Positions 36,804-46,108 of a DNA stretch of 64,000 bases are shown here, in pieces. A program made the position numbers and the translations under genes. The notes under the pieces are model-generated. The model ran no database searches. It was not told the DNA's origin and worked only from the letters and a program-made list of their open reading frames with translations. This stretch comes from Gammaproteobacteria bacterium (GTDB lineage Bacteria > Pseudomonadota > Gammaproteobacteria > Arenicellales > UBA868). The number at the start of each line of letters is the position of its first letter. Position 1 is the stretch's first letter. The stretch lies in the NCBI GenBank assembly GCA_022450155.1, contig JAKUQR010000001.1:1-64000 (forward strand). The letters run 5' to 3'.

Positions 36804-37574
36804 ATGCGATTGGAAAACAAGATTGCGCTGGTAACAGCTGCAGCGTCCGGTATGGGACGCGCTGGCGTGGTCCGTTTTGCAGCAGAAGGAGCCCAGGTAG
36901 CCGTGGTAGATATCGACCAGGCAGCATTGGATGCGGTGGTTAAAGAAGTCACTGATGCCGGCGGCGACGCCGTGGGTATCAACGCAGACTTGACCAAAGA
37001 TGATGAATGCCATCGTATTGTCGATGACACAATTGATGCCTTTGGTGGGTTGGATTTGTTGTGGAACCATGTTGGGCATCCCGGCCCATCGGCGGTCGAA
37101 GAGATTGACCCGGATGACTACGAAATCGCAATGGATTTGAACGTGCGGTCGGTGTTCATGACCACCGGGCGAGCGATACCACATCTGCGCCAGCGCGGTG
37201 GGGGCAGCATACTGTTCACTGCATCGATTGCCGGTCTGATCGGATCCCCTTTCAGTCCCGTCTATTCTGCCGCCAAATGGGGCGTAAATGGCCTGATGGC
37301 TTCGCTCGCAGGCAGACTGGCAGCAGATAATATCCGTGTAAACAGTGTCTGCCCCGGTATGGTCGACACACCGATGCTGAAGGTCTTTATGGCCCGCCCT
37401 GACCAGGAAACAGATCGAGAGGCGAACCTTGCGATGATGAGGACCCTGACACCATTGGGCCGCGAAGCCCAGCCGGAAGAAATTGCCAATGCAGCATTAT
37501 TTCTGCTGTCGGATGAGGCATCCTATATTACTGGCGTCGCCCTACCAGTAGATGGCGGCTTTGTGTCCAAGTAG
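36804..37574 (+). CDS. SDR family oxidoreductase
   Basis: A 256-residue classical SDR with TAAASGMG (cofactor), WNHVGHPG in place of NNAG, Ser in FTASIAG, the YSAAK motif and RVNSVCPGMVDTPM. The replacement of NNAG by WNHVG is unusual, but the catalytic Ser-Tyr-Lys are intact. The frame opens at 36723; the ATG at 36804 has AAGGAG upstream and a TATAAT farther up. VVDIDQ suggests NAD. It precedes the Ldh_2-type dehydrogenase by 56 bases. Confidence 0.92.
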   Translation: MRLENKIALVTAAASGMGRAGVVRFAAEGAQVAVVDIDQAALDAVVKEVTDAGGDAVGINADLTKDDECHRIVDDTIDAFGGLDLLWNHVGHPGPSAVEEIDPDDYEIAMDLNVRSVFMTTGRAIPHLRQRGGGSILFTASIAGLIGSPFSPVYSAAKWGVNGLMASLAGRLAADNIRVNSVCPGMVDTPMLKVFMARPDQETDREANLAMMRTLTPLGREAQPEEIANAALFLLSDEASYITGVALPVDGGFVSK

Positions 37575-37630
37575 ATGTAGGGCTTCGATACCACTCATTA
37601 TCTTATGACGAAACACAGGATACCTCGTTC

Positions 37631-38704
37631 ATGATCATCAGCCATAAGAACTTACGAACACTCACCAAAGAAATAGTGACCGCCGCAGGCAGCATAGGAG
37701 ATGAGCCTCAGTTGGTGTCGGACAACCTAGTCGAGGCAAATCTCGCAGGCCACGACAGTCACGGTATTGGCATGCTCCCTCGTTATGTCGCCTCTGTGCA
37801 AACCGGTGAACTCATTCCTAATCAACATGCGACAATCGTCGTTGATCATGGTGCGATGGTTACCATTGATGGCGGCGCCGGCTATGGGCAGGTGATCGGC
37901 ACAGAGTCCATGGACATTGCCATCGATCGAGCCCGCAAGCATGGGGTATGCGTGATGACCATACGGCGGTCCTTTCACTTGGGCCGCATAGGCGCCTGGG
38001 GAGAGCGCTGTGCAGCTTCAGGACTGCTGTCAATGCATCATGTCAATGTCGTCGGCCATCCCGGGTTGGTTGCGCCTTATCGTGGGTCGGATGCACGGTT
38101 CGCCACCAACCCCTACTGCTGCACGCTTCCGGCCACCGCAACCAGCCCATCGGTCGTTCTCGATATGGCCACCAGTGTAATTGCCCATGGCAAAGTCCGA
38201 GTTGCTAAAAATAAAGGGGAGTTGCTGCCAGATGGTGTTTTACTCGACGGTAAAGGGCAGCCCACAAACAACCCACAGGCCATGTTCGATTCCCCACCGG
38301 GCGCCATTCAAACCTTCGGTACCTACAAGGGCTATGGGCTTGCACTGATCAACGAGTTGCTTGCTGGAGTATTCAGCGGTGGGGGAACATGCCGACCCGA
38401 AACGGAACACGGTAGCGACACGATCCTCAACAATATGTTCTCGGTAATCATCGACCCTGAGCGCCTTGTCGACAGAGAGTTTATTCACACGGAAACCGAC
38501 GCAACAATCGCCCACATCAAGGCGTCACCGCCTTTAGTAGACGAAGAACCTGTGCTGATCCCCGGTGATCCGGAACGCGCGAGCAATGAAGCGAGACGTC
38601 AGTCGGGCATACCAATAGATGAAGAAAGTTGGCGGCTGTTCGTGCAGTCAGGGTTATCAGTCGGTGTGTCTCAGGATCGGATTAATGCACTCGCCACAAG
38701 TTAA
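37631..38704 (+). CDS. Malate/L-lactate/ureidoglycolate dehydrogenase (Ldh_2) family, copy 1
   Basis: A 357-residue NAD(P)-dependent oxidoreductase of the Ldh_2 fold. It has NLAGHDSHGIGMLPRYV near residues 37-53, GAGYGQVIG, SFHLGRIGAWGE with the catalytic His near 116, DMATSVIAHGKV and GTYKGYGLALINELL. Members act on malate, L-lactate, ureidoglycolate or imines. It ends the plus-strand hydroxy-acid block and converges with an amidase. A paralog is cut by the window end at 62.98 kb. Confidence 0.92.
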   Translation: MIISHKNLRTLTKEIVTAAGSIGDEPQLVSDNLVEANLAGHDSHGIGMLPRYVASVQTGELIPNQHATIVVDHGAMVTIDGGAGYGQVIGTESMDIAIDRARKHGVCVMTIRRSFHLGRIGAWGERCAASGLLSMHHVNVVGHPGLVAPYRGSDARFATNPYCCTLPATATSPSVVLDMATSVIAHGKVRVAKNKGELLPDGVLLDGKGQPTNNPQAMFDSPPGAIQTFGTYKGYGLALINELLAGVFSGGGTCRPETEHGSDTILNNMFSVIIDPERLVDREFIHTETDATIAHIKASPPLVDEEPVLIPGDPERASNEARRQSGIPIDEESWRLFVQSGLSVGVSQDRINALATS

Positions 38705-38740
38705 GGGTGCGACCGCACCAAACGAGCCAATGTCAACCAC

Positions 38741-40132
38741 TTAGCTGTCCAGCCACGGGTGAGGGAAGGGTCCCGTCTTCTGCTCGAACGCCGCACCAAT
38801 CCGTAACGTCATTCCCTCTTCACTTCCCCGCCCCAGGATCTGTAGTCCGCCCGGCAAGCCATCGCCAGTGAGACCCATGGGCACCGACAATCCGCATAAC
38901 CCGAGGTAGTTACCGGCACGGGTGAAGTACGCTGGTGTTGACGCTTGGTCGACCTCGTCCAACGGTATAGGTGGTGTTGCAATTGTTGGGGTCAACAATG
39001 CCGATAAGCCAGTCAGGCTGCGCAAGAATTTTTGCTGGTCTTGCTGCCTCTGCTGCAGTGCAGCAACATAGTCTCGAGCCGAAAAGGTACGTCCAGACAA
39101 GATCCTAGGTCGTACGTCGGTATCGATCTGTGCACCTTGCCGCTCGTACATGTCACCGTGGTGAAAATACCCTTCAGAAAAGATGATCACCCCGGTAGCT
39201 TCTTTCATGTCATCAAAGCCCATTGGGCCGTTGAAGGTCACGAGTTCTACCCCCAGCTGCGCGAGCGCATCGCAGGCTGCATCGTAAAGATCCAAAATAT
39301 CGCTGGCGACCCGTGTTCGTTCGAGATCGTTCAACACTCCCAAACGAAGGCCCGCGACTCCCTGTGACATCTCGCTATATAGACCCTGACCCTGGGACCT
39401 GTCTCGATCAATATCCACAGGATGCTGTCCGAGCATCACCGCGTACATCAATGCCGTATCTGACACACTGCGTGCCATCGGTCCCGCCGTATCCAAAGTA
39501 TGCGACAGCGGTATGATTCCATCAGTTGGAATCTGCCCTTCGGTTGTCTTAAGACCCACGATGCCACACCAGGCCGAAGGTCCACGCACTGAACCACCGG
39601 TATCCGTTCCGACTGCACAGCTCACCATTCCTGACGCCACCGCCACGGCGGAACCACTTGAGGAGCCGCCGGGTGTGCGGTGGGTTTTGAGATCCCAGGG
39701 ATTCCAAGGCGTGCCCATCTGCTGATTAGTGCCCCAGCCGCCCATGGCAACCTCGACCGTTTTCGTTTTACCAACGAGGATGCCTCCAGCTGCAATCAGA
39801 CGTTTTGCGACCGTCGCCGTGGCCGGCGAGACTCGATCTTCAAACACTTTAGAGCCGCCAGTCGTGATTCGCCCTTCCAGGTCAATGATGTCTTTGAGCG
39901 CAAAAGGGATACCATGGAAAGGACCGATCCGATGACCGCTGTCAAAAGCGTTTGTGGCGGCGTCGGCCGCCTGGCGCGCCTCGTGTTCATAGACAACCTC
40001 GAAGGCACCCAATTTGGCGTCAAACCGATCGATTCGAGTGAGACAAAGTTCAAGCGCATCACGGGGTGTCACCTTCCCGCTCTGGAAATCGCTCGACCAT
40101 TGCGAGATTTCCGGAAAATTTTCCTCATTCAT
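38741..40132 (-). CDS. Amidase signature family enzyme, third copy
   Basis: About 463 residues. The triad is complete: FALKDIIDLEG (Lys), GGSSSGSAVAVASG (cis-Ser) and GTDTGGSVRGPSAW (Ser). It ends PMGLTGDGLPGGLQILGRG. An in-frame GTG at 40141 would add three residues; the ATG at 40132 is used here. It follows the MBL gene by 42 bases, so an MBL-amidase unit is likely. It could be an amide or acyl-amino-acid hydrolase; substrate unknown. Confidence 0.92.
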   Translation of the reverse strand: MNEENFPEISQWSSDFQSGKVTPRDALELCLTRIDRFDAKLGAFEVVYEHEARQAADAATNAFDSGHRIGPFHGIPFALKDIIDLEGRITTGGSKVFEDRVSPATATVAKRLIAAGGILVGKTKTVEVAMGGWGTNQQMGTPWNPWDLKTHRTPGGSSSGSAVAVASGMVSCAVGTDTGGSVRGPSAWCGIVGLKTTEGQIPTDGIIPLSHTLDTAGPMARSVSDTALMYAVMLGQHPVDIDRDRSQGQGLYSEMSQGVAGLRLGVLNDLERTRVASDILDLYDAACDALAQLGVELVTFNGPMGFDDMKEATGVIIFSEGYFHHGDMYERQGAQIDTDVRPRILSGRTFSARDYVAALQQRQQDQQKFLRSLTGLSALLTPTIATPPIPLDEVDQASTPAYFTRAGNYLGLCGLSVPMGLTGDGLPGGLQILGRGSEEGMTLRIGAAFEQKTGPFPHPWLDS

Positions 40133-40174
40133 AGCTAGCACTCAACGTTATAGAAATTAGTCCTACCCAAAACT

Positions 40175-41017
40175 TCAAAGATTCGTGGGGCTTTGATCCA
40201 GCCGCACGATCTGACCTATGCCAGGATTTTTAGCGCCCGGATAGCGCACCATTACCAAAGGATCATGGCCCGGCACGATGTGATCGACCGTGCTGGCAAG
40301 GTTCCGAAGCGTGTCGAATCCATTTAGCATGTCCGCGACGTTATAAACGATCGGAAACGGCGCTTTGTCTTCGAAATTGGCATAAAAATGACTGGCATCG
40401 CTGGCCAGTACCACCCAACCTCGCGCTGTCATCACCCGTACACACTGCATGCCCATGGTATGTCCACCCACATGATGAACGCTGATACCGGGCACTATCT
40501 CGCTGTCTCCTGCGTGAAAAACCACCCGCCCTTTGTACACGTTCCGCACCATATCGAGCACATGATCCACCGTGTAGGCACCGGCAAAATAGTCATGTCC
40601 CATATGTGGGCCGGTCGCATATTGCATCTCAAGTTCCTGCAGGTGAAATCGCGCGGCCGGAAAATCATTGAGTGAGCCCGCATGGTCATAATGCAAATGT
40701 GTCACGATGACGTCCTGGACCAGTCGCGCATCAATGCCCATACCAGCCAGCCCTTCCGCAGGTGACTGATCGTACTCACACTGCCAGATGCCGCCGGAGC
40801 TGTCAGTCCGTCGACTCCACTCGGCTTTATCAAAGCCGGTATCTACGACCACAGTCCTGTTGGCGTTTTTAAGAACCCACACGTAATAGGCAATCGGTTC
40901 TTCCTGGTCGTGCATGGGGTCGGTCCAGGCACTGCCGATAAAGTTCTCATGGTGTTTTCGGTTAGTGCGCACTGCATAACACAATGCAAATACTTCATAA
41001 GACTCGGGATCAGCCAT
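40175..41017 (-). CDS. MBL-fold metallohydrolase, AHL-lactonase-like
   Basis: A 280-residue metallo-beta-lactamase-fold hydrolase of the N-acyl-homoserine-lactonase group: VVVDTGFD, HLHYDHAGS (HxHxDH), HVGGHTMGMQ, LASDASHF and VPGHDP. The frame opens at 41260, but the ATG at 41017 has GGAG upstream and gives the normal N-terminus (MADPESYEV). It may open lactones of hydroxy acids or quench AHL signals; the metabolic context favours the first (inference). Divergent from the 3-hydroxyisobutyrate-dehydrogenase-like gene over 182 bases. Confidence 0.9.
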   Translation of the reverse strand: MADPESYEVFALCYAVRTNRKHHENFIGSAWTDPMHDQEEPIAYYVWVLKNANRTVVVDTGFDKAEWSRRTDSSGGIWQCEYDQSPAEGLAGMGIDARLVQDVIVTHLHYDHAGSLNDFPAARFHLQELEMQYATGPHMGHDYFAGAYTVDHVLDMVRNVYKGRVVFHAGDSEIVPGISVHHVGGHTMGMQCVRVMTARGWVVLASDASHFYANFEDKAPFPIVYNVADMLNGFDTLRNLASTVDHIVPGHDPLVMVRYPGAKNPGIGQIVRLDQSPTNL

Positions 41018-41199
41018 GATATTTTCTCCAGGATGAGCTATTGTTGTCGGTCTAACCGAAACCCCATTGTCTGGACGCGGGCATCTAAAGCATGAGTTTA
41101 CAGTGACTCTATACACCAGGAATACTGCCGGGGAAATAAAGCTTACCCACCCATGGAAAACCCTTGAGATACCGTAATGTCCAACAGGGCAGTTGATTG

Positions 41200-42081
41200 A
41201 TGAATCCACGCAAAACCATTGGCATTGTCGGACTGGGTAATATGGGCTATCCGATAGCACAGAACCTGATAAAGGCGGATTACGATATCGTGGGGTATGA
41301 GATCGATCAGGCTCGGTGGCAGCCTACAGACCATTTGCTATACGTCAATAGTCTGGAGGCTTTGATCCAACAAACCTCCGTGCTACTGCTCAGCCTGCCG
41401 GACGGTCATGCTGTCCAGGGCATCTTCGAACAACTGCTAAACGCCTCTGCAAACCATTCATTCACCGTCGTGGATACGTCGACCATTGGTGCCAAAGCCA
41501 GCCAGGCTGTCGAAAAATTGCTTCGTTGTTCTACCCTCAAATATCTAGATAGCCCGGTTTCCGGTGGTGTTCGAGGTGCCGTTGCCGGCACGCTGGCTGT
41601 CATGTGCGCTGGACCGAAGAACCTTTACAACGAGGTATTGCCCATTCTCGAGTGCTTCAGTGCCAACCAATTCCTGATCGGCCCCGAACCCGGTCAGGCC
41701 CAGACACTCAAGGTCCTGAACAACTTTCTGTCCGCGACCGCCCTTGCAGCATCCTGTGAAGCGCTGCACTTTGGACAGACGCAGGGCCTGGACCTGCAGA
41801 AAATGTGTGATGTTGTCAACGTCTCTACCGGCATGAATACCGCAACACTGGACAAAATACCTCATCAGGTCGTTACCAATCGGTTTAATGCCGGATTTAG
41901 CAATTCACTACTGCTCAAGGATATCTCTCTTTACCTTGACGGCTGTGATGAAGCCGGAATAACGGGTGAGATCAGCCGCACTGTCGTCCAACTGTGGGAC
42001 AATTTCGTCACATCGTCCCCGAATGACGATGCAACAGGCATATTTAGATACACAGGTAAAAAAAAGCAGGAGAAACTCTGA
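41200..42081 (+). CDS. 3-hydroxyisobutyrate dehydrogenase-like beta-hydroxyacid dehydrogenase
   Basis: A 293-residue beta-hydroxyacid dehydrogenase: GIVGLGNMGYPIAQNL at the N-terminus, VDTSTIG, DSPVSGGVRGAVAGTL near residue 120, and the catalytic Lys in QTLKVLNNFLSA near 170. It oxidises 3-hydroxy acids to semialdehydes or 3-keto acids with NAD(P). It is followed after three bases by the ketopantoate-reductase-like gene, starting a plus-strand run to 45 kb. Confidence 0.93.
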   Translation: MNPRKTIGIVGLGNMGYPIAQNLIKADYDIVGYEIDQARWQPTDHLLYVNSLEALIQQTSVLLLSLPDGHAVQGIFEQLLNASANHSFTVVDTSTIGAKASQAVEKLLRCSTLKYLDSPVSGGVRGAVAGTLAVMCAGPKNLYNEVLPILECFSANQFLIGPEPGQAQTLKVLNNFLSATALAASCEALHFGQTQGLDLQKMCDVVNVSTGMNTATLDKIPHQVVTNRFNAGFSNSLLLKDISLYLDGCDEAGITGEISRTVVQLWDNFVTSSPNDDATGIFRYTGKKKQEKL

Positions 42082-42084
42082 CTC

Positions 42085-43056
42085 ATGAAAATCTGCATTG
42101 TGGGTTCGGGTGCTATGGGGGGACTGTATGGCGCTCGTCTCATCATGGCCGGTGAAGAAGTCGTTTTTGTAGATAGTCACCAGTCCGTGGTCGATAATAT
42201 CAATAACCAAGGCCTACATTTAACGGGCGTGGATGGCGAACACTGGATCCCGGCGGTCGCCTCGACACAATCCAGCGACTTTGCACCGGCAGATATTGTT
42301 TTCGTTCATACCGATACCAACAATACCTCGGCAGCGGCTGTTCATGCCAAAAACGTGCTCGATGCCAGCGGTGGATGGTGTATCACCTTCCAAAATGGCA
42401 TCGGCAACGTTGAGAAACTGCAGGAAGAATTAGGAGCAGACCGAGTGGCCGGGGGTATCAGCTACCACAGCGCGGCATCGCCCTCTCCAGGGCACGCGTT
42501 TCATACCAACGCCGGTAAGACCTGGATAGGCGAGATCAGTAAGTCCCCGAGTGACCGAATAAATGGGCTACACAAAACGCTGGGGAATGCAGATTTTGAT
42601 GTCCAGATCGCCGACGACATCGTTGGCGTGATCTGGAGCAAATTCGTACTCAACTGCGCCGTTAACCCGATCAGTGCAATCACTGGACTTCGGACTGGAG
42701 AGATTGGCGCTCTACCCGCCGCGCGGGAATTTCAGCAGCGGATTCTCGACGAAGTACTGCGGGTTGTGGACGCCCGGGGTGTTTCACTTATCGGCCAGGA
42801 TCCTCGGGCAACCGTTGAAGGTTTTACTGACCGCCTCTTCAACCGGCCATCCATGCTCCAACATATGGATGCTGGCTTGCCCACCGAGATCGACGCGCTA
42901 AATGGCGCTGTCGTCCGCGAAGGTGGCGCACTGGGTGTCAGCACACCTTTTAATGAGGCACTGACCCTTCTGATCAAGGCTCGTAATGCCCAGGCGATCC
43001 AGGTATTACACGGGCCCGAAATCGACTACGAAGCGCTTGAACGGCGTTCTAAATAA
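42085..43056 (+). CDS. Ketopantoate reductase (PanE/ApbA) family protein
   Basis: A 323-residue 2-dehydropantoate 2-reductase-family dehydrogenase with GSGAMGGLYGARL, ITFQNGIGNVEKL, WSKFVLNCAVNPISAITG (catalytic Lys) and PTEIDALNG. Family members reduce 2-keto acids with NADPH. As there is no pantothenate gene nearby, it more likely belongs to the catabolic run (inference). It starts three bases after its upstream neighbour. Confidence 0.9.
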   Translation: MKICIVGSGAMGGLYGARLIMAGEEVVFVDSHQSVVDNINNQGLHLTGVDGEHWIPAVASTQSSDFAPADIVFVHTDTNNTSAAAVHAKNVLDASGGWCITFQNGIGNVEKLQEELGADRVAGGISYHSAASPSPGHAFHTNAGKTWIGEISKSPSDRINGLHKTLGNADFDVQIADDIVGVIWSKFVLNCAVNPISAITGLRTGEIGALPAAREFQQRILDEVLRVVDARGVSLIGQDPRATVEGFTDRLFNRPSMLQHMDAGLPTEIDALNGAVVREGGALGVSTPFNEALTLLIKARNAQAIQVLHGPEIDYEALERRSK

Positions 43057-43113
43057 CCTGTAAACCATTTAACTACTACTTGATTGTGGGTGACACCACA
43101 AAGGAAGCAAATT

Positions 43114-44010
43114 ATGCCCTACGCGACGACGAATGATGGGATCAAGCTGTACTACGAACAGTCAGGGGAAGGCGACACTCTTGTTTTTGTCCACGAATTC
43201 GCGGGGGATTATCGCAGTTGGGAGCCACAGATTAGATTTTTCAGTCGCCGATACCATTGCATTGTATTTAATGCCCGGGGTTATCCCCCGTCTGATGTGC
43301 CGGATGATGCCGCCCTTTATTCCCAGGATCGTGCGCGCCTCGACATTCTGTCGGTTATTGACCACTGCGGTGTCGACAAAGCACACATCTGCGGTCTTTC
43401 CATGGGTGGATTTGCGACCCTGCATTTTGGCCTGCAGCACTGTGATCGTGCACTGTCCCTGGTTGTGGCAGGCTGCGGTTACGGTGCAGAGAAAGACAAA
43501 CAAGGTCAGTTCCGAGTAGAAGCCGAAGCAAGCGCCGCATTCATAGAATCAAGCTCCAGTGACGAGTTTGCTAAACGGTACTCTGAAGGCCCAACCCGAG
43601 TTCAATTCATGAGCAAAGATCCCCGCGGCTGGGCTGAATTCCGATCTCAGTTGGCGGAGCATTCAGCCCAGGGGTCTGTGTTGACGATGCGGGGTGTACA
43701 AGCTCAGCGGCCTTCTTTGTTCGACCTTGAAAAAAATCTGAGTGAACTGCAGGTGCCCACGCTGATTCTGACAGGCGATGAAGACGAACCTTGTCTCGTT
43801 CCCGGGATATTCATGAAACGGTTAATCCGGAGTTCGGCACTGGTGGTGCTGGCAAATTCCGGTCACACCATCAATCTCGAGGAGCCCGATGCCTTCAATA
43901 ACACAGTCGACCAGTTTTTGATTCAGGTCAAATCCGGACGCTGGCCCGTGCGTCAGACTGCAACAGATCCTGGTGGCTCGATTCTGGGAATGAACGCCGC
44001 GCCAGATTGA
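43114..44010 (+). CDS. Alpha/beta hydrolase, copy 1
   Basis: A 298-residue alpha/beta hydrolase with the nucleophile elbow GLSMGG (Ser near 99), an acid in GDEDEP and the His in NSGHTINLEEP. The N-terminal NGIKLYYEQSGEG and FVHEFAGDYRSWEP are as in esterases and enol-lactonases. The frame opens at 43084, but the ATG at 43114 has AAAGGA upstream. It has a 30-residue tail after the usual end (RQTATDPGGS). Substrate unknown; ester or lactone hydrolysis is expected. Confidence 0.9.
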   Translation: MPYATTNDGIKLYYEQSGEGDTLVFVHEFAGDYRSWEPQIRFFSRRYHCIVFNARGYPPSDVPDDAALYSQDRARLDILSVIDHCGVDKAHICGLSMGGFATLHFGLQHCDRALSLVVAGCGYGAEKDKQGQFRVEAEASAAFIESSSSDEFAKRYSEGPTRVQFMSKDPRGWAEFRSQLAEHSAQGSVLTMRGVQAQRPSLFDLEKNLSELQVPTLILTGDEDEPCLVPGIFMKRLIRSSALVVLANSGHTINLEEPDAFNNTVDQFLIQVKSGRWPVRQTATDPGGSILGMNAAPD

Positions 44011-44092
44011 CGCAAGCGGTGTAGATAGGGGGAGGTGGTTACATTGGCTACCCACCTTCCACCAACACTAACCGCTCTGTCCCGAACCTGAC

Positions 44093-44983
44093 GTGTACAA
44101 CACAACCAATTCGCGTCCTCGCGCCGCAATCACGCTGATGATAATCTCCATTGCTTTCATCTCGATCGTGGACGCAACGTGCAAATCATTTACCGATGAA
44201 CTGCATGCCGTCCAACTGGTGTGGGGTTACTTTATTGGGATTCTCGTAACTCTGTCTTTATATTTCATTGTCCGGCGGGAATCTTGGTTGAGTCTTGTCC
44301 GGACAAACCGTCCTATCCTCCAATGGATGCGAGGTGCCTATCTGGCAGGCTCGATCATGTGTTTGTTTGTCGGACTGACGTTTCTGCCGCTGACAGAAGC
44401 GACTGCGATTGGTTTCATGGCGCCATTGTTTATCACTGGACTATCGATACCACTATTAGGCGAACGGATAAGCGCGCATCGCTGGCTGGCTGTAATTGCG
44501 GGGTTGATCGGTGTATGTATTATTGTTCGACCTGGCAGCGGTCTCTGGCAGTGGGCCTCCGCGATGCCGCTGATCGGTGCTGTCTGCTTTGCCCTTTACC
44601 AGATCACAACACGGATGCTGACCGCGACCGAAAAGACGCATTCAATTTTGTTTTACACGGCACTTACCGGTGCCGTCTGGAGTTCAATCGCCGTTATATT
44701 CTTCTGGCGAACACCGCAACTGACTCACTGGGGTGTTTTCTTCGGCACAGGTGTTTTGGGTGCCGCCGCCCATCTGTGCCTGGTGAATGCCTTCCGCCTG
44801 GCCGAAGCTTCACTGATTGCACCATTCAACTACACCAAGCTTCTCTGGGTGAGCATCCTGGGTTATTTGCTGTTTGACGACACGCCCACGGTAAATACCT
44901 TGTTGGGCAGTATTGTGATCATTGTGGCCGGGCTATATGTGCTGTACCGTGAATCCCACGCACCCACGAGCCTTGCGAAATAA
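44093..44983 (+). CDS. EamA/DMT superfamily transporter, copy 2
   Basis: A 296-residue membrane protein with ten predicted helices in two EamA repeats; GTG start. It has FLPLTEATAIGFMAPLF and APFNYTKLLWVSILGYLLF, typical of the RarD/YdcZ-like exporters. It probably exports or imports a small metabolite linked to this run. The first EamA gene at 14.7 kb is only distantly similar. Confidence 0.9.
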   Translation: MYNTTNSRPRAAITLMIISIAFISIVDATCKSFTDELHAVQLVWGYFIGILVTLSLYFIVRRESWLSLVRTNRPILQWMRGAYLAGSIMCLFVGLTFLPLTEATAIGFMAPLFITGLSIPLLGERISAHRWLAVIAGLIGVCIIVRPGSGLWQWASAMPLIGAVCFALYQITTRMLTATEKTHSILFYTALTGAVWSSIAVIFFWRTPQLTHWGVFFGTGVLGAAAHLCLVNAFRLAEASLIAPFNYTKLLWVSILGYLLFDDTPTVNTLLGSIVIIVAGLYVLYRESHAPTSLAK

Positions 44984-45291
44984 ACTGTGCCTTTGATCGA
45001 CCGGCTGCACTGGCATCGACTACCAGCAGGTCAGCGATCTGTTAACCTATAAGGCTAACAGCGGCAGTACGGTCTACCATCCTGCCTGGACCTGCAGGAC
45101 CGGCACAGATAGTGTGGTTGTAGTCGACCGCAAGTCAGACTAAAAGGAGCCCCTGCGATCTGTACTGTCGACACTTCCGTGATACCGACCCTGGTTTCGG
45201 CCAACCCCAATACTGCGACTGATGCTGGTCAAAAAAGCCGCGCAACTCATACTGCGCCCGTAACAGACCCAACACTATCGGAGATGCTGTC
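44984..45291. other. 308-base gap before the HpaI aldolase
   Basis: No ORF, RNA gene or terminator was recognised. It contains an imperfect inverted repeat at 45040-45060 (TGTTAACC-TATAA-GGCTAACA, one mismatch), an AAAAGGAG at about 45142 not followed by a usable ATG, and the ribosome site of the aldolase (CGGAGA). Probable control region of the 45.3-49.6 kb genes. Confidence 0.5.
45040..45060. promoter_or_regulatory. Imperfect inverted repeat, possible operator
   Basis: Eight-base arms with one mismatch and a five-base spacer, about 230 bases upstream of the HpaI aldolase. It shares the core TGTTAAC with the palindrome at 2486-2497. Weak evidence. Confidence 0.25.
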
Positions 45292-46077
45292 ATGATTGAA
45301 CTTAAGAACGCTGCCCTGGATAAACTTAGAGCCGGTGAGCTATCTATCGGTGTCGGTCTGCGTCAGGCCAGAACGGTCGACGTGGCCAAGATCATGTATA
45401 CCGCAGGCTTTGACTGGCTCTTCATCGATATGGAACACAACTCCATGGACATGGACATAGCCGTGCAAATCAGCGTCGCGGCACAGGAAACTGGGATTAC
45501 ACCGATTGTCCGGGTTCCAGGTTATGAACACTACCATGCCACACGTGCTCTTGACGGGGGTGCCCAGGGCATCGTTGTTCCTCACGTTGACGATGCCGAA
45601 ACAGCTGCCCAGATAGCCTCGAACTGTCGCTATCCACCGATCGGGCATCGCTCCATTACCGGGGCACTGCCACAACTCAGCTTCCAAAGCTATCCCTTAA
45701 AGGAGGCAACAGAAGCCATAAACCGAGAAACATTGATTGTGGTGATGCTGGAAACACCGACTGCAATTGACAATACCGAGGAAATCGCCGCAGTACCGGG
45801 CATCGACGCCCTGCTAATCGGCACCAACGACCTGACCCTGGAAATGGGCATACCTGGCGAACTCGGCCACAAAAAGATCGTAGCCGCGTACGAGCGTGTT
45901 GTTGCTGCCTGTGCAAAACACAACAAGTATCCCGGCATGGGCGGTGTCTACAATCCTGATCTGATGCAGACTTATATCAGTCTGGGTGCTCGACTGATTC
46001 TGGCCGGCAACGATATTTCTTTTCTCTCTGACGCGGCCCGTCGCCAATCAGATACGGTTCACTCTATGCTACCGTGA
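45292..46077 (+). CDS. HpcH/HpaI family aldolase, copy 2
   Basis: A 261-residue pyruvate-type class II aldolase: WLFIDMEHNSMD, VRVPGYEHYH, GGAQGIVVPHVDDAE, MLETPTAIDN (metal Glu) and GTNDLTLEMGIPGE (Asp). CGGAGA precedes the ATG. It opens a five- or six-gene run with a GST, an SDR, a class II aldolase and the two ThDP genes. The pairing of C-C lyases suggests stepwise shortening of a hydroxy-keto acid (inference). Confidence 0.93.
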   Translation: MIELKNAALDKLRAGELSIGVGLRQARTVDVAKIMYTAGFDWLFIDMEHNSMDMDIAVQISVAAQETGITPIVRVPGYEHYHATRALDGGAQGIVVPHVDDAETAAQIASNCRYPPIGHRSITGALPQLSFQSYPLKEATEAINRETLIVVMLETPTAIDNTEEIAAVPGIDALLIGTNDLTLEMGIPGELGHKKIVAAYERVVAACAKHNKYPGMGGVYNPDLMQTYISLGARLILAGNDISFLSDAARRQSDTVHSMLP

Positions 46078-46108
46078 TAACCAATTACACACAGCTGGAA
46101 ACAAGAAG

